Notes under the pieces: model-generated
What the model saw: only the letters and a program-made list of their open reading frames with translations
Database searches by the model: none
Told to the model about the DNA's origin: nothing
Part shown: piece after piece, positions 35,040 through 45,536 of the stretch
Layout: each line of letters opens with the position of its first letter
Numbering within the stretch: the first letter of the stretch is position 1
Position numbers and translations under genes: made by a program
From: Silene conica
Taxonomy: Eukaryota; Streptophyta; Magnoliopsida; Caryophyllales; Caryophyllaceae
Reading direction: 5' to 3'
Length of the DNA stretch: 64,000 nt
Assembly (NCBI GenBank): GCA_029255685.2
Contig: CM055315.2
Location: 34,069,729 to 34,133,728 of the forward strand

Positions 35040-36099
35040 TAGACCTGTCAAACAGGTCGAACGGGCGGGTTGCGGGTCGGGTAGATACGGGTTCGGGAAA
35101 AATACGGGTCGGGTGTATTTCGGGTCGGGTAAAATACGGGTCATGTCTATACGGGTTCCGGGTCGGGTTCGGGTAAAAATACGGGTCAATCAACATCTTT
35201 TCCTCGCATTTTTTAAAACTTCTTTTATATCGTAATTCCTACCCTTTATACGCTTTCTATCCTTTTCCTCGTCTTAGTCAACTAAATTGTCACCATTTTT
35301 TCCCTCACCAACAACATCACCATCGTTATCATCATCATCATCACCCTTACTAACTCGCTAAGTACGATAATGAGACTCAAATAAGATAACAATGATGACG
35401 TGACACGTGATCTGAGGTGATGAGGTGGAAGTGTCGCGAAGTGCGGTTCAGTTCGACGTAATACGGTGAAAGTGACGGGATGACACATATTTTGAGGTGG
35501 ATGTGGCATGTGGTCCTAGACAATTATGTGGAAGGAGGTGTAAGTGACCGTGTGGCACACATTTCGATGTAATGATGTGACATGTGATCCTAGACAATAA
35601 TGAGGTGACAGTGCTAACGTGGAATGTAACTTGACGTACTACACTAAAAGTGATGACGTGACACACACTTCGATGTGATGACGTGGCATGTGGTTCAAGG
35701 TGATGAGTTGGCGCTGCTGACGTGGAATGCAATTCGACGTACTATGGTGAAAGTGACGGTGTGACACACACTTTGAGGTGATGACGTGGCATGTTGTTTG
35801 AGGTGATTACGTGGCATGTTATTTGAGGTGATGACGTGACATACCGCATATATATACATATTTCTCCTCAAAAATTTATAAGTCATCAATACTGATATGA
35901 CATTTTATATTTTAAAAGTGATATATTGTCTTGACCCAACGGTCAACCCGCTGCGGGTCGGGTTTTGACCCGCTATTTGCGGGTCAAAACGGGTTCGGGT
36001 ATCTTTCGGGTTCGGGTTGAAAAAACCGGGTCATTTACGGGTTATTTATGGGTCGGGTTACGGTCGGTTTTCGGGTCGGGTCAGGTTTTGACAGGTCTA
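35040..36099. mobile_element. hAT-type element, 1060 bp, non-autonomous
   Basis: Ends TAGACCTGTCAAA and TTTGACAGGTCTA are exact inverted repeats, flanked by an 8-bp duplication CGTGGAAG (35032-35039 and 36100-36107). Dense CGGGTCGGGT and GGGTTCGGG repeats occupy both subterminal zones. The interior (about 35400-35840) is a degenerate array around GATGACGTGGCATGTGG. No transposase coding region is seen. It lies in the solo LTR 21843-36348. Confidence 0.92.
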
Positions 36100-36411
36100 C
36101 GTGGAAGGCAAAGACAAGGATGTCCTTTATATTTGTTTTTGAGTCGGGTTTCCTTAATAAATGAAACGGAAACCTTAAGAACGGAAATGCCAAGTAAGAC
36201 ACTACATCTTAAGGTGAAATAAATCCTAAGACGGAACTTAACGGAATTTCTTAAAATATGTCTTACGAAATATGATTAAATATAATTAAATTCCGAAAAC
36301 CACTTTCATTTATTAAAATGTACTTTTACGAAAATACGGGATGTTACATGAGTAGAATTAATTGAGTTAACATTTAAGTCCGATCAGTTCTGCCAGGTCC
36401 AATTATAATAC

Positions 36412-37077
36412 CAAGCTACTATACGTCGTCCACAAATTACTAATTATCGTCGACACTTTCTAATGAAATTCCTAAACTACCCCTCCCGTCCCCTTCTTTG
36501 ATTTTTTTTTTGTTTTGTTCTTATTTTGATAGATTAGAAACGGAATTAGGATAGATGCCTTAATTTTTGACGGAATTAGGATAGAATCGTTGTTTGAATG
36601 TCGGAATTTTATTAATGTAATTCGTTTAAGATATGTTTCTTACCCGGATTTGAACCGTATTCGCGAAAAACGAAAAAAAATATGGGACAAAGATCATTTT
36701 CGTCTGGACCTAGGTCTGGACGAAAATGATCTTTGTCTGGACCTAGGTCTGGACGAAAATGATTTTCGTCTGGGCAGTTTCAATTTTTTTTTTCAAAATT
36801 TTAAATCGGCTTCGGAAATCGTAAACTAATCTCGTTATTGTCATTCATCGATGAAAACTGTTGTTCGAATCGCTCGTTGAAATCGTTCAATTACCGTTGA
36901 TCGAATCGCACTAAACCGTATTTAATTTTTTGTGAGAAAACCCGACAAATTTTTTTAATGAATTTTAGTCCGAATTTGCTAATTGTCAAAAAGGTTGAAG
37001 GGGGGCAAAGTTGATAGTTTATGTAAAAGTGTCGACGATAATTAGTAATTTGTCGACGACGACGTATAGCATGCCCC
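36412..37077. mobile_element. MULE-type element (666 bp) upstream of the DUF506 gene
   Basis: A 9-bp duplication TTATAATAC (36403-36411 and 37078-37086) and inverted ends sharing CTATACGTCGTC...ACAAATTACTAATTATCG over about 50 bp indicate a Mutator-like element; the outermost bases have diverged. It contains a tandem repeat (about 36700-36775) built on GTCTGGACCTAGGTCTGGAC, itself partly palindromic. A 79-aa ORF across that repeat (36590-36829) has no recognisable domain. The right end lies about 115 bp upstream of the gene's TATA box. Confidence 0.8.
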
Positions 37078-37191
37078 TTATAATACGATTGTTAAAGGGT
37101 TAAACGTTGCATTACCCAAACCGAAACCGGACCCAGTCCAGTGGTTTTTATACTATCCGGGTATGGCCCACTCATGCCTTCTAAAGGCTTC

Positions 37192-37198
37192 TATAAAA
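37192..37198 (+). promoter_or_regulatory. TATA box of the DUF506 gene
   Basis: TATAAAA in a GC-richer context, 122 bp before the ATG. Transcription would start near 37225, leaving a 5' UTR of roughly 95 nt. It is the only good TATA in the 230 bp between the MULE-type element and the start codon. Confidence 0.6.
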
Positions 37199-37319
37199 GC
37201 GAAGCTCCACTCTCTAGTCTCGTACCCAAAACATCCCTTCATAAATCACAACACGTGAAATTCGTTTTATTGGCTTACCTCTTTAATATTTGGTTGTGCT
37301 ACTAGCAAAGCAATTTTAA

Positions 37320-40300
37320 ATGACAAAACTAGTCAATATAATTCCGGTCACTCGCCACAACTCCGGCGATATGCCAATTTTCTCAGATACGGTTTTTGGG
37401 TTTCTCGACGAGAATTACCCTTCATCGGAGAATTCCTCTGAGGACATGTTTGAGTCGAAAGAGTGGGAGGACGAGGACGACGAGGAGACTTGTATTAATT
37501 CGGAGGATAGGAAAGTATTTTGGGATGAACAAGAGAAACTGCTTACCGTAGGTTTTCTAAACAAATTATAATATATGATTTACCGAGTAATTGAATATGA
37601 CTCCACAAATATCTAACTATGTCGTTGTTTGATATATGAACAGAGCATTTTGTGCAGGACAAGTTCAAGTGAGTCAAAAGTAAGAAATGCTACAAAAGAT
37701 GGCTTGAAAAAACTAATTGGAAACGTTGATTGCGAATGTGGGAGAGACGTTTCGGAGGGGTGTTCTGATTGCTTAAGGCAAGGCATCTATAATCATCTCT
37801 GCAACGCCGGTTTCATTTGCTTCCTTCAAAAATCTAAATGGAACAGCTCTCATGAGATTCCATCAGGTATTGTTTCTCAATACAATATATTAACGGGTTT
37901 TCTAAGGTACACGTTAATAAATAGAATATCCAAAGATTCATAACATATTCTCACCAATTATGGTAAAACTAAGTTTATACTTTAATTTATTATGAGTATC
38001 TTATGAATATTTATATATTCGATTTATTAGGACATTAATACTATTACTACTCCCTCCCTTCCATTCAATAGAATTTCCTACTCTCTATAATTTTGATCCA
38101 TCCTTGCTTGCTTCAACGGATCTTTTATTTACTGCTACCAATCTAGCATTACTTATTTTTGATCTTTTGTATGGAATCTTTTAAATAAAACTGTCAAAAA
38201 GATTCTTGTTGGAATATACTATGTAATTATTAAACCATATTTATTAACATCACGACCTTACACAACCTTTTATAAAACGCTCTTATTAATAGTAATTTCT
38301 TTATTTTTATTGGTTGTAGGACTTGTATCTATATTAGTAGAGTGAAACCGTCTTATATAAGACCGATTAACCGGTAAAGCACGTAAACACATTAGGAAAA
38401 AACAAATTAAATTTTGTGAACAATGTAAAGTAAACTTTGTAATGTATGACTCGCCCGTAAGTAAGTCAGAATTTTGGCTCTTTAAAGAAGGTGAATAATT
38501 AGTCTTGAATTTATTTTTATTAATGTAGAATGTACGTATAAAAGTGTATGGGTATGCAATCTTTTTTTTTTTTTGGAAAACTTGCTATATTTAGTAGATG
38601 GTGTATTGATGAATGATGATGCAAAATTACGCAAATGCTACTTTAATGATGGCAAATATAATTAGTTATAAGTATCTTTTACGTAATTAAATACACTAGT
38701 AAGAAAGAATATCATTTGTGATTGTCATCTTTTATGGTCGTATCGGACTCAAATGCAGATCAAACCATTAATATTGTCAAAGTTGACAATAGTATAACAA
38801 CATCAATATTTAAGATCACTACTAATTTGCTCCTATTTATGGGTAAGATTTGTTTATTTTTAAAATAAGTGAAGAACGTTATGAGTAGGGATGGCAACCC
38901 CGACCTAGATCTTCTGGGTTTGATCCTAATGGGTTGGATATGAGTTTAGATTTTTGAGACCCGCTCGCGTATAGGTCTTACATAAAACTTTGGGTTTGGT
39001 CTGAGTCTTGGTGTTGACACTCTACCCGACCCTTATACCCTTATATTTATTATAAAAAAAACACAGTGAATAACCAAATAACACACATACGGACGGATAT
39101 CTAAATACCCATTAAGAATAATGAGGAAATTGATGAAAATAATAAGTTTGAGTACTAGATAAATGATATAATTTGACCATACCCATTGTCAACCCTAGTT
39201 ATGAGTGATAATTGAACACCTAACTTTATGATTTGGGTAAAGAATTTTCAGTAGGTCTCCTGAGAGATCGCCTCTCAATAAGCTTATTAAATGATTATTG
39301 TACAAATTTAAGAAAAAGTGGTACTAAAGTTAATATAATAGATACAAATCATGATTAAAGATAAAATAAATACATCTGTTATGCAAATAAGTACGAAATT
39401 ACTATGGTACGATCAATTACAAAAAGTCACGAAATACAAATAAAAGGATACAAAAGAATGATCTCTTAATAATTTATCGAAAGACCGTCTCTTCAAAGTT
39501 TTAGTGAAAAAATTTAGCAGTTGAGCTAAACCTTATTGTGCATGGGTAAGATATGTTGAAAGGTGGAAATATAGAAGTTTTTTCAAGTTTAAGGAAGCGG
39601 ACAAACATATAAAACTAAGTTTATTGATGAACACATATGTAGTATCTTAAAGACTGTGAACAGAAATGAGAAGTGAATAGGACAAATATGCAAATATTGT
39701 CATTGGTGGATATATATAATTATATATGTATATATATTTTGAAGTAGTTGTGTACCTCAAAACTTAAGTCCACTGTAAGTGGTTGGATGTTTGATTAAAC
39801 GTTTGTATTTCATAAAAAGTTGATCACCATTTCATGTTACGTCGTTTTTTAAACAAAATATCTATAACTTCATTTGTCTTTCCTTCCAAACCAACAACAA
39901 TTACATGTCATTCATTTTCATGCCTTCAAAGTCGATCCAACTCTAAATTAATATGTGCCTTACGAGTTACGAACACATGTAATGAACCTAAAAGGGTTAA
40001 AATTGACAAGATATTCTGACTGATTATGGAAGATGAGATAAGTGTACGTAACAATCCGCAAAAATGAATGAGATGAGAATGAAAATTGGTTTAAGAGTAA
40101 GAGTAAGATATTTGTGGTTATATATATATAATGTTGTGGTGATGGATCTAATAAAAAAAAAATGTGATGAAAAACACAGGGGAGCATAGATACATAGAAG
40201 TGAAAGAAGAGGAATGGAATGGAAAGAAGAAGGGAGAAGTGAGCAGGGTGATAATAGAAGTAAACTTGAGGGCAGAGTTCGAAATGGGTAAAGCAAGTGA

Positions 40301-40595
40301 AGAATATAAGAAGCTAGTGAAGAAATTGCCAGAAGTATATGTTGGGAAAGCAGAGAGACTAAGGAAGGTGGTGAAGATATTATGCGGAGCTGCTCAAATG
40401 TGTATGAAGGACAACAAAATGCAGTTAGCCCCTTGGAGAAAGCTCAATTACATGCAGGCTAAATGGGTTATTAATACTACTTGTAATCATCCCTACTCAT
40501 CACTCGTCATCATCAAGCCCAGAGCATCCATGCTTACGCGAACCCTAATCAACGGATTATCCCTCCCTCATTCTCAAACCCTTCAGGTTATATAA
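37320..40595 (+). CDS. DUF506 (PDDEXK-like) family protein, three exons, 288 aa
   Basis: This is the only clear host gene. Exons are 37320-37547, 37644-37866 and 40180-40595; introns obey GT-AG (gtaggt...aacag and gtattg...cacag) in phases 0 and 1, giving 867 nt with stop. The product has an acidic N-terminal segment (SSENSSEDMFESKEWEDEDDEE), then the family blocks LCRTSSSESKVRNATKDGL, a Cys-rich CECGRDVSEGCSDC, AGFICFLQKSKW, EHRYIEV, the core IIEVNLRAEFEMGKASEEY, LPEVYVGKAERLRKVVKILC, MQLAPWRKLNYMQAKW, and the C-terminal PRASMLT. These are conserved blocks of PF04720 plant proteins, whose fold is predicted PDDEXK nuclease-like; one Arabidopsis member is reported to repress root-hair growth. 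The usual second-block Tyr-Asp is changed (GFICFLQKSKW). Intron 2 is 2313 bp and contains a hAT MITE. All exons are open, so the gene may be functional. Confidence 0.88.
38886..39197. mobile_element. hAT-type MITE (312 bp) in intron 2 of the DUF506 gene
   Basis: Begins TAGGGATGGCAAC and ends inverted TTGTCAACCCTA, with an exact 8-bp duplication GTTATGAG (38878-38885 and 39198-39205). The terminus is the common plant hAT form. It is noncoding and differs in interior from the hAT element at 2063. Confidence 0.9.
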
Positions 40596-40907
40596 ACCAT
40601 CGCCTCATTTCCCTTCTCACCCCAACAATTTTGTATAAATTACACCCTTAGCTTGCTTAATACCTAAGCTCATCATTTCTCTACTATAATAAATGTGCTA
40701 CTGCTCCATCTCTGTACCACTCTATATCATACGAGGTTTGTCAAGGTTTCAAAAATAAACTTTAGTCAAGTAGTTATGTAGATTAGTGAGCTAATCACTT
40801 TAAAGTTTTGTTAATCCATATCTATAAATCCACTCCCAAATTAATATACTTTATATTACAAATTGTTTTTTTCGTTTTTAGATCCTTATCAACAATACAA
40901 AAATAAA
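40596..40907 (+). other. 3' flank of the DUF506 gene
   Basis: Probable 3' UTR and intergenic sequence. An AATAAA at 40688-40693, 93 bp after the stop, could serve as a polyadenylation signal. Nothing else recognised. Confidence 0.4.
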
Positions 40908-41030
40908 CCAAGTGGTGTTAGTATACTGGTAACTAAGTTAAACTTTAAAGCTTGTGGGAATGCATAGACCCCGGGATTAAACCCCTCGTCACCAAAACCA
41001 AAAAAAAAAATACAAAAAAAAATATAAAAA
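40908..41030 (+). mobile_element. tRNA-derived SINE candidate
   Basis: A box-like TTAGTATACTGG at about 40918-40929 and B box-like GGGATTAAACCCC at about 40973-40985 sit at a spacing usual for RNA polymerase III promoters. An A-rich tail with T interruptions follows at 41000-41030. The body is short (about 95 bp) and the B box has diverged from GGTTCGAATCC. No sure target duplication found. Confidence 0.45.
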
Positions 41031-41623
41031 TATCTATGACTAAATTAATTACTTCATCGACTGATTATCAACAAATCTTATCCAACAATCAACTGGAGAA
41101 GGACTTGTTAAAATATACAAATAAAATCAACAAATCAAATGCCCAACTTAACGTTTTGATTAACAAATAAATATAGGAAAGTAGCCACTTTTTATTAAAG
41201 GCTAATTGTAAAAGTTCCTAGAGGCATCCTTCATGTCATTTTAATTCATTATTAAACATCATTACGATTATTAAAATGTCCATTATTGTACCTACTACTT
41301 AGTACTAAGCATATATATAAATACATAATGACAAAAGTGACCAAAGTTTATCCTAAACTATGATTATCATACACTTTGTACAAACAAATTACTTATTTGA
41401 CGTATTAAAAAAACATCACTCTCAACATGCCTTTTTCTTTCATCGGACTTACATTTTAAAGATTGCTAGAAGTATTGCTTTGGTTAATTTTTGTGTTGCC
41501 TTTCTTATTAATCAATATACTCCAGTATTTATACATTATGAGAGACGGGACAAGCCCGAATACAATATGAAAACTAAGTCAGCCCTAATACAATATGAGG
41601 CCTAAGTCGGTCCTAATACCTTC
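41031..41623. other. AT-rich intergenic sequence
   Basis: No ORF with a recognisable domain, no terminal repeats. The final 100 bp may be 3' flank of the copia fragment. Confidence 0.4.
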
Positions 41624-42420
41624 TTAAACTGGAGCATGGAGATCAAGAATGCCCAATTTACGGAAAATAAAGTTAAATTGCGAGAAAGTCAAAGCTTTGG
41701 TAAAAATATCAGCAAGCTGCAAGTGAGTGACAACGTGCGTCTCAAATAAAATGACAATCGACTTCAATATGTTTGGTCCGTTCGTGAAAGACCGGATTTT
41801 GAGCGAGACCAAGAGCGAATTTACTATCGGAAAAAGGAGAAAAAGGCCACGAAACAGTAATCCCAAGACTGGAAAACAAACCGCCAAGCCACTTTAATTA
41901 GCTCACAAAGGACAGCTATCATGGACCGGTATTCAGCTTCGGCAGAGGAAAGAGACACAGTGGGTTGTTTCTTGGTCTTCCAAGAAATAGGGAGTCTCAA
42001 AGAAAGACAATCCAACCAGAAAGAGAACGACGAGTCAAACGACATTCGGCATGATCCGAATCACACCACCCGGAAAGAGTAAGAGTGCTATCAGAACGTA
42101 ACAAAATACCTTGACCCGGCCTCCCTTTAAGATACCGAACCACACGGAGAGCGGCAACCATATGCTCCTTACGCGGCTGATGTAAAAATTGGGATAAGAT
42201 ATGAACGACATAGGAGCGATCAAGACGAGTGACCGCAAGGTAGACCAACCGACCCACAAGTCGTCAATAAGGCTCGAAGTTATCAAGCACGGGACGCGTA
42301 GCTAAGCCAAGCGCATGATTTTGCTCAAGTCGAGTAGCTGCGGGTTTAGCCCCCAATAAACCTGTTTCAGAAATAATATCGGCGGCATATTTTCCCTGAC
42401 AAAGGTAGATGATAAGACGG
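41624..42420 (-). pseudogene. Decayed Ty1/copia pol fragment (end of reverse transcriptase and RNase H)
   Basis: Read on minus in shifting frames: KYAADIISETGLLGAKPA, RLVGRLVYLAVTRLDRSY, HMVAALRVVRYLKGRPGQG, GWCDSDHAE, RRSLSGWIVFL, SWKTKKQPTVSLSSAEAEYRS, QLADIFTKAL. This is the conserved C-terminal part of copia reverse transcriptase/RNase H in the right order. There is an in-frame stop near 42260 and at least two frameshifts. Gag, protease, integrase and most of the reverse transcriptase are absent, and no LTRs are recognised, so it is a truncated relic. Confidence 0.85.
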
Positions 42421-42527
42421 GTTTAGTAGGACATAAAAGTGTCAATTTAGATTAGTTATTGATGGAATTAGTAGCGTGTGGAAGTATAATTGTATAATTA
42501 CGATTTCTTGGTGTTGATTGCATTTAA

Positions 42528-42739
42528 GGTCCTGTTTGGTAAACAACGGATTAATTTTAGCATAAGCAGATTGTAATGGCGGATTATAAATGGCAGATTG
42601 CAATAGAAAGTTTGACTAGCATATTATAATTAACAGAATTAATTTGAGTGTTTGGTTATTGGCAGATTATGATTAGTAGATTCTTAATTTTCTTTACAAA
42701 ATGAAATAAACTTTCCTACTTTACAATATGCTAACCAAT
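42528..42739. mobile_element. Left part of a PIF/Harbinger-like MITE, cut by element C
   Basis: Starts GGTCCTGTTTGGT after TAA, like the element at 21455, followed by repeated GGCAGATT(A/G) and TTAATTTTAG words. The right end is missing because the LTR of element C begins at 42740; the rest should lie beyond the far end of element C, outside the window. Confidence 0.45.
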
Positions 42740-42895
42740 TGATGCGCGCGATTTAGTCGTCGGTTCTCACGCATCAAACACATTTATAAAAAAACCCAAA
42801 TTAAGTAGTATAATAGGGGTTATCGTTCGCGAAGACGATGGGATAGTTATATAGTTATATTCTAATTCAAGCAAGAGTCGGGGGTAATAGGTTTG

Positions 42896-45255
42896 TGTAA
42901 CACCCCCATTTATTTAAGAGCCTTTAGCAAGACATTCTCAAATACATAGGACTGTTACCATCCCGGAATATCCGAGGTAGTGAATAACAAGGAAAACAAA
43001 CCAAAGGTAATTTATATAAATTCTGACTAAATTTGAACTTGGTATTACAACAATTACGAGTTCCAAACTTGATAAAAAGAAAGTACAACTGACGATATCT
43101 AAATGTGATCTACATCTAAGTCGGTCCATTCCAAGTGCTCACGCCATCCCATGCTCCCACAGCACCACCTTTCCTGTCAAAACTGCTCCCCATTACGGAT
43201 CATCACAGGTGTCACACGAATACACAGGGTCAACCACGAGGTTGAGTAGAAAGATAAATAAGACAACAATATAATATACTCCGCACCGATCCAACGCCAA
43301 ATAAACTCCGCACCGATCCAACACCATATAAACTCCGCACCGATCCAACACCATATAAACTCCGCACCGATCACAAGACCCAATATACTCCGCTCCATAT
43401 CACAAGACCCATTATTCTCCACACCATTCACAGACCCTTTATCTCCGCACCAAACACAGACCATTTATCTCCGCACCAAACACAGACCCTTTATCTCCGC
43501 ACCAATCACAGACCCTTTATCTCCGCACCAATCACAGACCCTTTATCTTCACATCGTATTATATGACAGAATAATATAGATAACACAATATAACGATCAC
43601 ATGATATTATATCACAAACATGCTTAATACCAAAATTAGAACAGTTTACACATCACCATATACCAGTATTCGTCACCTCGTATCGCAGGATATATAATCA
43701 AGTATCATAATATGCCAAACAAGTATTAATATAAAATAATCATAGTTAACACCAAATATCAACAGAGTACTCATTATAATATAGATCGTATTTCCCCTAC
43801 CTCAAATAGCAGGTATGCAGGTAAGTCCAAGGCTTGCTAGAAAAATTCCACGCGAAACTCGCTACCTAAACACATATACGTAAAGAATAAATAATCCTCC
43901 CGAATCCCGTAACAACCAATACTTACTATAATTAGAAACCTTCCATAAATGGAAAGTTTCCAAAAATAGAAACCCACTATAAATGGAAAGTTTCCATAAA
44001 TAGAAACTTTCCTAACTTAAACATTTTTATTTTTCCCGACTCATAAACTTCAACTATCCAATAACGAATATACGACTATTATTAAATTAGTAGTAAAATA
44101 CTAACACCAAAATAATTTTAATAATAATAAAGACAATAATAATAATAATAATAATAATAAAAGTAACGTAACAACTAAAACAACGAAGCAACCCACAATC
44201 CCGTATCCCCGACCCGCGTGACAACCACCCCCACTGCCGCCAACCACCACACACAGCCCCCACACCGCCTGCTCCACCACTGCCATCCACCAGACCCATC
44301 GCCTCCCTCCGGCCGCCTGGTTCATCCCCCAACCGACGCAATACTACCATAAACACCTTCTTCCCACCGCTGACAGCCCTAACACCACCCATGACCACCA
44401 CCATCTCCACCTCTGACGGACGACCGACGTGGTGTCACCGTGTCGACCTCCCCCGAGTCAACGGTGACACCATTCCAACACACAACCCGCGGACAGCCCT
44501 CCCTCACATGACCTATACAAACTGCCGACCACCCATCGACGACTACCACCACCCACGACTAACACCAGCCACGACAAACACTCCCACCACAACCAGACCC
44601 TAACCCTCATACTTACCCCTGACAAACGGACCACTACGATATCTTATGACAACCGCGACGGCGAATAACAAACACAAAGAACGATCGTCTTACCTCGCCT
44701 GAAAATGCCTTAGAACGTCCCTGACAACCGCGTTGGATTACCGCCGAGCCTCGCCCTTACCGTGCCCACGCCGTCACAATATAAGAGAGGTGGGGTTTGT
44801 AGAATAAAAGGAATAGGGTTTTTGGGAGGGTGTGTGGTGTTACGTGGGTTATAAGGTGGAAACAAGGGGAATCGGGTTTGGCCCATACTACGTGACAAAC
44901 GAATTACCAACTATCCCGACTCAAAGTCTGATATAACACGTAACTCATAACAAGCTTATTCGATATGTACACAGTAATGATTAATACGCTATGATTATAG
45001 CATTAAACTCCGCGTTAACTCAATAATAAATAGTCTCGAGTCAAAACCCGAGTCTCATAACTGCTAGGTATTACATATAACGTAAACACGATATAATTAA
45101 CTATTACTCACACTCGTCATGCCACTAATAACGTATAAAATATAAAACATTAAATAAAATACCAAAATAGATATTAATTATCGAATTCAACTTTTACATA
45201 CTATCGACTCGTCAACATAAATTAATAATATTACCATAAAATACGGAGTATTACA
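42896..45255 (-). mobile_element. Chromovirus-type solo LTR (2360 bp)
   Basis: Begins TGTAACACCCCCATTTA and ends ATACGGAGTATTACA on +, matching both ends of the 22403-32572 LTRs but with different middle sequence. An exact duplication GTTTG flanks it (42891-42895 and 45256-45260). Nothing internal codes; short ORFs such as 43177-43464 and 44087-44410 cross minisatellites and CCACC-rich stretches. Orientation is inferred from the shared termini. It interrupts the LTR of element C. Confidence 0.9.
43278..43552. repeat. Minisatellite in the 42896 solo LTR
   Basis: About four copies of a 27-bp unit beginning CTCCGCACCGATCC, then about six copies of a related 25-26-bp unit, TTATCTCCGCACCAATCACAG-like. 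Both share CTCCGCACC, so one array probably grew from the other. Confidence 0.85.
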
Positions 45256-45536
45256 GTTTGTGATTGATTAATGACTAAAGAACAACTAAAACAAACAATT
45301 AAAGCAAACTAGTTAAGATTGAATCGATGGAAAAGAAGACTAGGGTGTCGGGGGTCACTAAGGTGGGTAGACGAAGATACGAGAAAGAAAACTAGAAGGT
45401 CTCAAACAAATAGTCTCGGGTAGTCTCTTCTCTCGGGTCGACTAACCTAGGTCGGAATACCCTAGCTTTCGCTACAAATACCACAACCAACCATTAAACA
45501 TGCTAAGACAAACCCCCAACCGTCGCTAAAGGCAAG

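Larger units (their letters stand above)
21843..36348 (-). mobile_element. Gypsy-type solo LTR split by later insertions
   Basis: The left end is TGCAAAAACCCCTCG at 21843; the right end is CGGGATGTTACA at 36348. Read on minus it begins TGTAACATCCCG, a start typical of Tekay-like LTRs. An exact 5-bp duplication TGAGT flanks it (21838-21842 and 36349-36353). After removal of the chromovirus, the microsatellite-flanked element and the 1060-bp hAT element, about 2.6 kb remain with no coding region, as expected for a solo LTR. It carries a four-unit CCGG palindrome array (34005-34315) and two tandem-repeat patches. Confidence 0.75.

Noticed and set aside
36590-36829. 79-aa ORF within the MULE-type element
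   Set aside because: It crosses a tandem repeat (DLGLDENDF twice), has no transposase motif and no relatives known to me.
38050-38200. CTCCCTCCCTTCC after TA looks like the left end of a Stowaway MITE
   Set aside because: No inverted GGGAGGGAG right end was found in the intron, so an element cannot be delimited.
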